The notes beneath the pieces were generated by a model, which worked only from the letters and a program-made list of their open reading frames with translations, was not told the DNA's origin and searched no databases. This document shows positions 1-7,132 of a stretch of 64,000 bases of DNA, one piece after another. The stretch comes from Flavobacterium branchiarum (GTDB lineage: Bacteria > Bacteroidota > Bacteroidia > Flavobacteriales > Flavobacteriaceae): positions 1,550,001 to 1,614,000 of the forward strand of contig NZ_JAUFQQ010000003.1 of NCBI RefSeq assembly GCF_030409845.1, written 5' to 3'. Numbering within the stretch: the first letter of the stretch is position 1; every line of letters begins with the position of its first letter. Both the position numbers and the translations under genes were made by a program.

Positions 1-890
1 TACGATTAGCACACGGATATTGGAAAGAAACAGGAGATGTTAGCTTGTTTGACAGTAAGTGGAAAGAAGCAATGCTTTTGGTATTGCAAACTTTTAAAGA
101 ACAACAACGTTGGACAGATAAAGGCCCATATAATTTCCAGAGAGTTACAGCTTGGGCCACAGATGGTGTTCCATTAAGCGGTTACGGTTATCCTGTAAAG
201 CCATGCGGATTAATTGTTTCTACTTTTAGACCAAGTGATGATAGTACTTTATTTGGATATTTAATACCGAGTAATATGTTTGCTATAGAAGTACTTGGGT
301 ATCTTCAGGAAATTTTCTCTTTACCAGCATTAAAAGATGATAATTTAGTAGCTAGAGCAAAAGAACTACAAGGACAGGTTCAGAAAGGATTAGAAGAAAA
401 CGCAATCATTGAACATCCAAAATTTGGAAAAATAATTGCTTTTGAAGTTAACGGATATGGAAGTTTCCATATGATGGATGATGCTAATGTACCATCGTTA
501 TTATCATTACCTTATTTAGGAGCTATTGAACCAGATAATCCACTTTATCTTAATACAAGAAAAGTAGTATTGTCAGATAATAATCCATTTTTCTACAAAG
601 GAAAAGCAGGCGAAGGAGTTGGAGGGCCACATACAGGAACAGATACTATTTGGCCAATGAGTATAGTTCTGAGAGCTATTACAAGTGTTGATGAAAAAGA
701 GATAAAAGCATGTATTAGCAACTTGATAAAAACAAATGCAGATACAGGATTTATGCACGAATCATTCCATAAAGACGATGTTACAAAGTTTACCCGTAAA
801 TGGTTTGCTTGGGCAAATACGCTCTTTGGAGAAATGATAGTTCATACAAGCATTCATTATCCACAAATTCTGAAAGATAAAAATATCTAG
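1..890 (+). CDS. GH125 exo-alpha-1,6-mannosidase, 5' end outside window
   Basis: The frame is open from base 3, before any plausible start (it reads RLAHGYWKETGDVSLFDSKW), so the gene begins upstream of the window; the TTG at 45 is not a start. The visible ~295 residues match the C-terminal two thirds of glycoside hydrolase family 125: the RPSDD and IPSNMFA motifs, then GPHTGTDTIWPMS, and near the end HESFHKDDVTKFTRKWFAWANT. Family members are inverting exo-alpha-1,6-mannosidases that trim N-glycan mannose. The acidic residues in TGTD and FGEM are plausible catalytic residues, but this was not checked against a structure. The ROK kinase and glycosylasparaginase downstream support a role in N-glycan degradation. 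It ends with TAG. Family call is firm; exact linkage is inferred. Confidence 0.9.
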   Translation, partial: RLAHGYWKETGDVSLFDSKWKEAMLLVLQTFKEQQRWTDKGPYNFQRVTAWATDGVPLSGYGYPVKPCGLIVSTFRPSDDSTLFGYLIPSNMFAIEVLGYLQEIFSLPALKDDNLVARAKELQGQVQKGLEENAIIEHPKFGKIIAFEVNGYGSFHMMDDANVPSLLSLPYLGAIEPDNPLYLNTRKVVLSDNNPFFYKGKAGEGVGGPHTGTDTIWPMSIVLRAITSVDEKEIKACISNLIKTNADTGFMHESFHKDDVTKFTRKWFAWANTLFGEMIVHTSIHYPQILKDKNI

Positions 891-1008
891 AATTAGATAT
901 ACAAGCATTGCTTGTTTTCAGAAAAAGATAAAAAACTAAAACTAAAAAAAGATCAGTAAGAAATTAAGTAGTTACACTTCATTTCTTACTGTTTAAAAAT
1001 ACAAAAGA

Positions 1009-1911
1009 ATGAGCAAAAAATATGCCGTTGGATTAGACATTGGAGGTACACATATTACCGCTGCGGTTATAGATATAGTCGATATGAAAGTGATCGACTT
1101 TTCATTGCATAAAGAGTCATTTGATTCAAATAGGCCAGTAGATGAAGTGATGACTATTTGGGAGAAAGTAATTACGACCTCAATAGAAAATTCTAAAGTA
1201 GAAAAAACATCAGGATTGGCTGTTTGTATGCCTGGACCATTTGATTATAATACAGGTGTTTGTTGGATAAAAGGGCAATCTAAATATGAGCATTTTTACG
1301 GATTAAATGTGAGGGATTTGTTTAAAAACAAATTGAATCTCTCGAATGATTTTCCGATTTTGTTTGAGAATGATGCTGTATGTTTTGGAAAAGGGGAAGT
1401 TTTTAAAGACATAGACAATCTTTCTAAAAACGTAATGGCAATTACACTTGGTACAGGACTTGGAGCTTGTTTTATCGATAAAGGAGAATCTATCAGTACA
1501 GGAAATTTAGTTCCAAAAGACGGTGAAATATACGATCTTCCATTCAAAGAAGGTATAGCCGAAGATTACGTTTCTGCACGCGGACTAGTAGCAGGTTATT
1601 TCGCTTTAAGCGGAAGAAAATTGAATAATGGTTTAGCGCTTTTTGATCTTGCTAAAGCGGGAGATACAATGGCGGTAAAAGTGTTTGAAGAAATGGGAGA
1701 AAATTTGGCTACAATAGTTCTTCCGTGGTTTAAGAATTTCTCTGTAGATAGTTTTATCATAGGAGGTAAAATTGCAAACGCAAGTGAATTTTTCTTAGCG
1801 TCATTTAACAAAAAAATAAAAGAAGCTGGAAGTAACGTTACTGTTTCTATTTCTACAGATAACGAAAAGGCTGCTCTATTAGGTGCTACAAGTTTACTTT
1901 ACAACGCATAG
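1009..1911 (+). CDS. ROK-family sugar kinase
   Basis: A 300-residue single-domain ROK protein without an N-terminal helix-turn-helix, so a kinase rather than a repressor. The phosphate loop DIGGTH lies at residues 10-15, the probable catalytic Asp is D122 in FENDAVCFGKGE, and the adenosine-side glycine motif is TLGTGLGACF. The CxCGxxGC zinc motif seen in many ROK proteins is missing; some ROK sugar kinases lack it. It starts with ATG after an A-rich stretch, 118 nt behind the GH125 gene, with which it may be cotranscribed. The sugar cannot be read from sequence: mannose, glucose, fructose or GlcNAc are possible. The sialic acid locus at 14-35 kb contains no GlcNAc kinase, so a RokA-like role feeding NagA is a testable guess. 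Confidence 0.85.
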   Translation: MSKKYAVGLDIGGTHITAAVIDIVDMKVIDFSLHKESFDSNRPVDEVMTIWEKVITTSIENSKVEKTSGLAVCMPGPFDYNTGVCWIKGQSKYEHFYGLNVRDLFKNKLNLSNDFPILFENDAVCFGKGEVFKDIDNLSKNVMAITLGTGLGACFIDKGESISTGNLVPKDGEIYDLPFKEGIAEDYVSARGLVAGYFALSGRKLNNGLALFDLAKAGDTMAVKVFEEMGENLATIVLPWFKNFSVDSFIIGGKIANASEFFLASFNKKIKEAGSNVTVSISTDNEKAALLGATSLLYNA

Positions 1912-1940
1912 TTTTTTATAAATTTATAGAGCAAATAGGT

Positions 1941-2110
1941 TTTGCCACAATCTTGTCACTCTGAGGAACTAAGAGTCACATTTAGTAGCTCGACAAAGAT
2001 TTCGGTTACATAATTTACCACAATCTTGTCCTTTTGAGGAACGAAGAATCTTCGCCAGTAATTCTCCAAAGATTATAGCGTTTCTCGTGAAGATTCCTCC
2101 TGCATCGGAT
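1941..2110. repeat. Dispersed intergenic repeat (CTTGTC...TCTGAGGAACGAAGA family)
   Basis: Two imperfect units of a repeat containing CTTGTC, CTGAGGAAC and CGAAGAATC fill the gap after the ROK kinase. The same family occurs at about 3343-3610, 39729-39815, 59750-59964 and 60480-60696. It has no coding frame. It is probably a non-autonomous or REP-like intergenic element of this genome. Confidence 0.7.
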
Positions 2111-2157
2111 TATTAAAAAAGCTAATTTTTTATAAATTTATAGAGCAAAGAGGTTTT

Positions 2158-2219
2158 GCCACAGATTAAAAGATTTTCACAGATTAAGATAATCCTTTTG
2201 AATCCTTTAATCTGTGGCA
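2158..2219. repeat. Palindromic repeat, GCCACAGATTAAA arms
   Basis: A 13-nt left arm GCCACAGATTAAA (2158-2170) and its exact reverse complement TTTAATCTGTGGC (2207-2219) enclose 36 nt and would form a hairpin in RNA. Related palindromes lie at 2267-2321 and 14250-14288. Confidence 0.75.
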
Positions 2220-2266
2220 TTAAAAAAGCATAGTTTTTTATAAATTTACATTGGAGATATATTTTT

Positions 2267-2321
2267 GCCACAGATTAAAAAAAATCATAATTATTTTTTT
2301 TTGATTCTTTTAATCTGTGGC
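2267..2321. repeat. Second GCCACAGATTAAA palindrome, just upstream of the asparaginase start
   Basis: Arms 2267-2279 and 2309-2321 are the same 13-nt sequences as in the copy at 2158-2219, around a T/A-rich loop. The right arm ends 16 nt before the ATG at 2338 and contains an upstream in-frame GTG (2317), which argues against that GTG as a start. Confidence 0.75.
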
Positions 2322-2337
2322 TATTAAAACAATAAGT

Positions 2338-3339
2338 ATGACAAACTCAAATCGTAGGAATTTTATAAAAACAGCTGCAATAGCTTCAGTAGCTGTAGCA
2401 TTACAATCTTTTAATACAGATTCAGAAGAACAACAGCTTATGCTGCCTAAAAAAGTAAAGAAACCAATCGTACTTTCTACATGGAAGTTTGGAATACCTG
2501 CAAATGAAGCTGCTTGGGAAGTCTTGAAAAATAATGGAAATGCTCTCGATGCAGTAGAAGCAGGGGTTAAAATTCCTGAAGGTGATCCAAAAGAACGAAG
2601 CGTAGGTTATGGAGGACGCCCAGACAGGGACGGACGCGTAACACTTGACGCTTGTATTATGGATGAAAATTCCAATATCGGTTCAGTAGCTTGTTTAGAA
2701 TATATAAAGCATCCAATTTCGGTTGCAAGAGCTGTAATGGAAAAAACACCTCACGTAATGTTAGTGGGTGATGGGGCATTACAATTTGCCGTTGAACAAG
2801 GTTTCAAAAAAGAAAACCTATTGACAGAAGAATCTGAGAAAGAATGGAAAGAGTGGTTGAAAGACAGCAAATATAAACCCATTGCTAATATTGAAAATCA
2901 CGATACTATTGGAATGATTGCGTTAGATGCCAATGGAAACCTTTCAGGTGCTTGCACAACTAGCGGAATGGCATTTAAAATGCACGGACGCGTTGGAGAT
3001 TCGCCAATTATCGGAGCGGGTTTATATGTTGATAATGAAATTGGAGCGGCAACGGCTACAGGACATGGTGAAGAAGTAATCAGAATTTCGGGTTGCCATC
3101 TAGTAGTAGAATTAATGCGCCAAGGAAAATCACCTCAAAAAGCGTGTGAAGAAGCTGTCACTAGAATTGTAAAATTAACCAAGAATAGAAATAAGGATTT
3201 AAAAGATATTCAGGTAGGATTTATAGCCTTGAATAAAGCAGGAGAATATGGCTCATATTGCGTTCAAGGTGGTTTTAATTATGCAGTTCACGATGATTCA
3301 GGAAACCGCTTAATCGATGCCGATTATTTCTTGAAGTAG
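2338..3339 (+). CDS. Glycosylasparaginase (N4-(beta-N-acetylglucosaminyl)-L-asparaginase), Tat-exported
   Basis: A 333-residue Ntn-hydrolase that cleaves the GlcNAc-Asn bond left after N-glycan trimming. The autoprocessing site is HDTIG, with the new N-terminal nucleophile at Thr190; this motif is also found in the Elizabethkingia (F.) meningosepticum enzyme. Following motifs are ACTTSGMAFKMHGRVGDSP and the ATATGHGEE loop. The N-terminus reads NSNRRNFIKTAAIASVAVAL, a twin-arginine signal, so export folded to the periplasm is expected. The ATG at 2338 was chosen because it puts the RR motif at residues 6-7 and leaves the palindrome outside the gene. It belongs functionally with the GH125 mannosidase upstream. 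Confidence 0.93.
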   Translation: MTNSNRRNFIKTAAIASVAVALQSFNTDSEEQQLMLPKKVKKPIVLSTWKFGIPANEAAWEVLKNNGNALDAVEAGVKIPEGDPKERSVGYGGRPDRDGRVTLDACIMDENSNIGSVACLEYIKHPISVARAVMEKTPHVMLVGDGALQFAVEQGFKKENLLTEESEKEWKEWLKDSKYKPIANIENHDTIGMIALDANGNLSGACTTSGMAFKMHGRVGDSPIIGAGLYVDNEIGAATATGHGEEVIRISGCHLVVELMRQGKSPQKACEEAVTRIVKLTKNRNKDLKDIQVGFIALNKAGEYGSYCVQGGFNYAVHDDSGNRLIDADYFLK

Positions 3340-3342
3340 TTT

Positions 3343-3610
3343 TACCCGCAATCTTGTCCTTCTGAGGAACGAAGACCCGAGCGAATAGTGGATAGACGAA
3401 GTAATCTCCTCAAGCAGCTCCGCAAAGATTTCTGTTACATAGTTTATCGTAATCTTGTCCATTAGTTTCTCCGCAATCTTGTCACTCTGAGGAACGAAGA
3501 GTCTCATCAAGCAGCTCCCCAAAGATTGCGGTTACATAGTTTACTCACGATCTTGTCACTCTGAGGGACGAAGAGTCTTCGCCAGTAACTCTCCAAAGAT
3601 TATTAAGTTT
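3343..3610. repeat. Dispersed intergenic repeat block (three to four units)
   Basis: The gap between the asparaginase and the DUF3754 gene is filled by imperfect copies of the CTTGTC/CTGAGGAACGAAGA repeat. One unit carries the longer GACCCGAGCGA...ACGAAGTAATCTC version also seen at 59.8 and 60.6 kb. No gene is visible. Confidence 0.7.
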
Positions 3611-3683
3611 CTTAGTAACTCTGAGTAAATTTTTAATATCATAAAAGAGTGATTTTCACTATGAACTTAAAAGGAAAGGGTTG

Positions 3684-3691
3684 TATCTTTG
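3684..3691 (+). promoter_or_regulatory. -7 box TATCTTTG for the DUF3754 gene
   Basis: The octamer fits the Bacteroidota -7 consensus TAnnTTTG. It lies 51 nt upstream of the ATG at 3742 and inside the frame that would be used by earlier starts (3649 GTG, 3661 ATG), so it favours 3742. No convincing -33 TTG was seen. Confidence 0.5.
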
Positions 3692-3741
3692 ACCTCAGAA
3701 ATTTTGAAAATACTTCAAAAATTAAGCCTCAACAAGTCCAT

Positions 3742-4983
3742 ATGAAACGAGAACATTATATTCCCTTCAACAAGGAATTCTTACTCGAACAACAAATAGC
3801 AAGTTTCAGTGAAGACTCAAAAAATGCAGCTGATTTTAAAAAGTTATTCGATATCATCGAACATTATTATCATTATGAAGCCTTTAATCTAAATCGGAAT
3901 CTAAAACAAAATTACGCCCTATTTGACCCAGATTTAAGTCCGAAGGAGCGTGAAGGATTTGTTGGCAAAAGTAATTTCACTGTTTTTAAAGAAACACTTC
4001 TTACCGTTCTAGAATATGGAAACTACAGACGTATTGATAAGGAAACTCTAGATAAAGCAATTAATGACTCCGATTTAATAGGATTGAATCTTTCTATAGA
4101 TTTTAATGCTTTTAAAGAGTACGAATTGTATGTTAGAGGAAGTCATAAGGCTAAAGAAACGGTAGCGAAATATGTTTTTTGGAAGAAAGAAATAGAGATT
4201 GAATATTATGATCGTGTCATGATTTATCTGAATTATAATGATGCTGATTCTCTTAAAGCTAAAAATGTAAAACTTGGGAAAATACCAATTGATCCAGAAT
4301 CTGTAGTCTTAAAGATTTTCAAGCGTGTTCCTAAAAATGATCTCGAAACGATATTTCCGAATGCGGTTCCGATGATGTCAACTACTGATAAATTATTATT
4401 ATGGGTTCCTGGAATTTTTGGTGGTGTTTCGTTATTGAGTACTACTGTAATTCCTGCATTAATTGGGATGTATGGTGCTTATCAATCGGGGGAAGCAATT
4501 GATTTACTAAACAGTAAAACTTCGCTTAATCAAGGTTTAATTGCCTTAGGAGTACTTTGTGCTTACTTATTTCGCCAGTATAATAATTTTGCAAATAAAA
4601 AGATTAAATATTCGAAGATGCTTTCGGATAGTCTTTACTTTAAGAACATTGGAAATAACAGTGGTGCATTTTATTCCTTATTGAATTCTTCGGAAGAAGA
4701 AGTACTAAAGGAAACTATTTTGGCTTACGCTTTTTTAAATAGAAGTAATAGCCCCTTGTCGGCTGATGAACTTGATTCTCAAATAGAAACGTGGTTTTCG
4801 GAAAAGCTAAATACAGAATTAGATTTTAATGTAAATAATGCCTTGTCGAAATTAAAAAGCATTGGCCTTGGTATTGAAGCAAATGGTAAATGGGAGGTGA
4901 TTTCGCTTGATAAAGCACTCATTAAAATTGACGAATTATGGGATGGCGTTTTTGATTATAATCAGAAAGTAGTTGAGGCTTAG
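3742..4983 (+). CDS. DUF3754 (TMEM143-like) membrane protein
   Basis: About 413 residues from MKREHYIPFNKEFL. The order is a soluble N-terminal half with the family signature YEAFNLNRNLKQNYALFDPD, then FKRVPKNDLETIFPNAVP, then two hydrophobic segments (LLLWVPGIFGGVSLLSTTVIP and LNQGLIALGVLCAYLF) and a C-terminal helical region. This architecture matches DUF3754/TMEM143 proteins, whose biochemical role is unknown. The start was set at 3742 rather than 3649 or 3661 because a TAnnTTTG box lies at 3684 and homologues usually begin near the REHYIPF motif; this is a judgement. The gene appears to be monocistronic, and nothing around it suggests a pathway. Confidence 0.8.
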   Translation: MKREHYIPFNKEFLLEQQIASFSEDSKNAADFKKLFDIIEHYYHYEAFNLNRNLKQNYALFDPDLSPKEREGFVGKSNFTVFKETLLTVLEYGNYRRIDKETLDKAINDSDLIGLNLSIDFNAFKEYELYVRGSHKAKETVAKYVFWKKEIEIEYYDRVMIYLNYNDADSLKAKNVKLGKIPIDPESVVLKIFKRVPKNDLETIFPNAVPMMSTTDKLLLWVPGIFGGVSLLSTTVIPALIGMYGAYQSGEAIDLLNSKTSLNQGLIALGVLCAYLFRQYNNFANKKIKYSKMLSDSLYFKNIGNNSGAFYSLLNSSEEEVLKETILAYAFLNRSNSPLSADELDSQIETWFSEKLNTELDFNVNNALSKLKSIGLGIEANGKWEVISLDKALIKIDELWDGVFDYNQKVVEA

Positions 4984-5238
4984 AGCTGCAGAGGCTCAAA
5001 GGTTAAAAAAAAAAGGTCCAAAGGAACAAAGGCTTTTGTTTGCGTATAAGGTAATTGTGTTAAAAAGACATATCGAATCATGAGGTAACTCACAAGTGCC
5101 AGACAATTTTTGAGTTCAAACTAAACCTTTGTTGCTTTGTCCCTCTGCAACTATGAACCTTATTTTCTCAATAATTTTCAAAAATAGATAAACGGAAAAG
5201 AAATTTTATTAGATTTACGGATGCCTAAATACTGAATT

Positions 5239-5703
5239 ATGAGAACATTAGAACAATGGTTTGAAGAATATGCTGTAAGTCATCAGAATCCGAAGAACAA
5301 AGTAATACATTATGTATGTGTTCCTGCAATTTACTTTTCGATTGTAGGTTTATTAATGAGTATTCCGAGTGGTTTTATTGCCAATATTTTAAAATTAAAT
5401 GCTCCAATAATCGAGAATTGGGCTGTGGTCATATTACTTTTTGTGCTTGTTTTTTATATTCGATTGTCGGTTGCAATGGCTTTTAAGATTGCAATTTTTT
5501 CCGCTATTTGCTTGGTAGTAAATTATTACATCGGACAAGTCTTCCCATTATGGATTTTCTCTATTGGTGTTTTTGTAATCGCTTGGATTGGGCAATTCTA
5601 CGGACACAATATTGAAGGAAAAAAACCTTCTTTCCTTAAAGATCTTCAGTTTTTAATGATTGGTCCAGCGTGGGTGGTTGAGAATTTGTTCTCTAAGAAA
5701 TAA
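5239..5703 (+). CDS. Mpo1-like (DUF962) membrane protein
   Basis: 154 residues with the DUF962 layout: an N-terminal motif YAVSHQNPKNKVIHYVCVP, four hydrophobic segments, and a C-terminal motif GQFYGHNIEGKKPSF followed by GPAWVVENLF. The yeast relative Mpo1 is an Fe(II)-dependent dioxygenase of 2-hydroxy fatty acids in the ER membrane; conserved His residues in the SHQNP, VIHY and YGHN motifs are the likely iron ligands and are all present. The bacterial role is unproven. It stands alone between repeat-bearing gaps. The family assignment is clear, the activity is inferred. Confidence 0.85.
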   Translation: MRTLEQWFEEYAVSHQNPKNKVIHYVCVPAIYFSIVGLLMSIPSGFIANILKLNAPIIENWAVVILLFVLVFYIRLSVAMAFKIAIFSAICLVVNYYIGQVFPLWIFSIGVFVIAWIGQFYGHNIEGKKPSFLKDLQFLMIGPAWVVENLFSKK

Positions 5704-5802
5704 GGGTTGGCAAGAAAGGTTCAGAAGCTATAAGAAGTAAAGAAAAAAGGAACGTTTCAGTCTTTTAGTATTTCTGTTATGAACTAAGATTAAAGTAATT
5801 AC

Positions 5803-5875
5803 TAGCCCAGATAGTAGCGACATCCTTTTCTTTGTTTCTTTAACAAAGAAAAGATATAGCGAATAGCTGGAAATC
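5803..5875. repeat. 72-nt dispersed repeat containing a terminator-like hairpin
   Basis: The segment from TAGCCCAGATAG to ATAGCTGGAAA recurs with few changes at 11968-12038. Inside is a 12-bp perfect stem (5825-5836 CTTTTCTTTGTT, 5842-5853 AACAAAGAAAAG, 5-nt loop). It sits between two convergent genes in both places, so it may act as a bidirectional terminator. Confidence 0.7.
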
Positions 5876-5906
5876 AACGTAATTAAACTGTAGAAATTGA
5901 TTGCTC

Positions 5907-6959
5907 CTAATAAATAAACAATAAATCTAGCGCTGTTATTTCTGTAAAAAAAGGACAGAACATACCGATTATTATTTCTTTTGCTTTTGTAAAACTAGCT
6001 CCTATTTGATTAGCCTGATTCTTAATTTGACTTGGTGGATAACCAAAATATTTACGGAATGCAGTACTAAAATGGTTAGGTGTTTTGTAGCCTAATGATT
6101 CAGCTACTTGGTAAATATTTAACTCGTCTTTTAATAATTTTTGTTTGGCTTCATTCATTTTTAGTTCGTTTAAATAACCAAAAACGGTTGTACCATATAG
6201 CTCTTTAAAGTATTTTTTTAATTTGAATTCATTTGTCCCAACTTTACGGGCAAGGTCAATTAGAGAGCAAGGAGTAACGATGTTTTGCGTTACTAATTCT
6301 CTGGCATGATGCATTCTTTCTATATCAATTTTTGGAATTTTAATTGAAATGTCTTGTATTTGTGTTAACTGCTCTACTTGCAACAATACTAATTCAGTCA
6401 CTTTTGTTTCCAAATACATTCTGCGGAAATATCCAGTTCTTTCGCAAGAAACGATATCTCTTACTGCTGTCAGAATTTCTGGAGACATGATTTCGCTATA
6501 TTTTATCTGCTTTGCTGGATTTTCATTAGAGCAAGTTGCAATAAATTGAAGGTCTAAATCTAATGAATCAATAAGCGTAGTGTAGGTGTCTTTCGGAATT
6601 AATATTGATAGGTATTCTGATACTGTTGGGTTTGCTGGTAGTTTTGCCAGTTTTGTACCAGCTGGCAAAAGATGTATTTGATGATGCATCAGATTCGAAC
6701 ATCCTTTCATAAAAAAGAACATTTGTATAGCTGGTTCATCTGTATAATATTCGATTTTAATAGGCTTAAGTAAATCTAACTCAATATAGTTTATAAAAAA
6801 GGACCCAGCTAGCGTATGGCTGTCTTTTATATTGCCATATTCGGGGTGATTAAAGGTATTGGTTTCTTCGATAAGTTCATAAGCTTGGTCTACTTCTTCA
6901 AAAAACACCTGGTCACAGAGTTTATAATCTAAATCTTTTATTGTGGTTTTAAGTTGCAT
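5907..6959 (-). CDS. AraC-family regulator of the adjacent TonB receptor
   Basis: 350 residues with a cupin-like or unassigned N-terminal sensing domain and a C-terminal AraC DNA-binding domain. The two helix-turn-helix units are around SLIDLARKVGTNEFKLKKYFKELYG and IYQVAESLGYKTPNHFSTAFRKYFG, ending with YPPSQIK. The divergent TonB receptor 170 bp away and the overall form suggest a PchR-like activator of iron-siderophore uptake. The start is placed at the ATG 6959 (MQLKTTIKDL); the earlier in-frame TTG at 6986 overlaps a TAnnTTTG promoter box. About 40 residues after the second HTH look extra and carry no motif. Confidence 0.85.
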   Translation of the reverse strand: MQLKTTIKDLDYKLCDQVFFEEVDQAYELIEETNTFNHPEYGNIKDSHTLAGSFFINYIELDLLKPIKIEYYTDEPAIQMFFFMKGCSNLMHHQIHLLPAGTKLAKLPANPTVSEYLSILIPKDTYTTLIDSLDLDLQFIATCSNENPAKQIKYSEIMSPEILTAVRDIVSCERTGYFRRMYLETKVTELVLLQVEQLTQIQDISIKIPKIDIERMHHARELVTQNIVTPCSLIDLARKVGTNEFKLKKYFKELYGTTVFGYLNELKMNEAKQKLLKDELNIYQVAESLGYKTPNHFSTAFRKYFGYPPSQIKNQANQIGASFTKAKEIIIGMFCPFFTEITALDLLFIY

Positions 6960-6983
6960 GGAAAATCTTACTTTATTATTTAG

Positions 6984-6991
6984 CAAATATA
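6984..6991 (-). promoter_or_regulatory. -7 box TATATTTG for the AraC gene
   Basis: On the minus strand the octamer TATATTTG matches TAnnTTTG, 25 nt before the chosen ATG. The 7000-7130 gap would hold both divergent promoters and any regulator site. Confidence 0.45.
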
Positions 6992-7090
6992 CAGTATATA
7001 ATCCATATATGTATTGAGTCTAAATAAAAACAATCCTTTTTGTGTATGTTATAATCCGTATTTGAAACCCTTATCCCGAGTCAGTAGGGG

Positions 7091-7098
7091 TAAGTTTG
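7091..7098 (+). promoter_or_regulatory. -7 box TAAGTTTG for the TonB receptor gene
   Basis: TAAGTTTG fits TAnnTTTG and lies 35 nt upstream of the ATG at 7133. A TTTG at 7061-7064 is 26 nt away, longer than the usual 17-23, so the -33 element is uncertain. Confidence 0.4.
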
Positions 7099-7132
7099 CA
7101 CCTGAAATTAATAATACCAATTTTACTTTGTA

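Noticed and set aside
1009..1911. ROK protein at 1 kb as a second NagC-type repressor
   Set aside because: It has no N-terminal helix-turn-helix and keeps the DIGGTH kinase loop, unlike the protein at 33.8 kb.
2317..2337. GTG at 2317 as the start of the glycosylasparaginase gene
   Set aside because: It lies in the right arm of a dispersed palindrome and would push the twin-arginine motif inward; ATG 2338 fits better.
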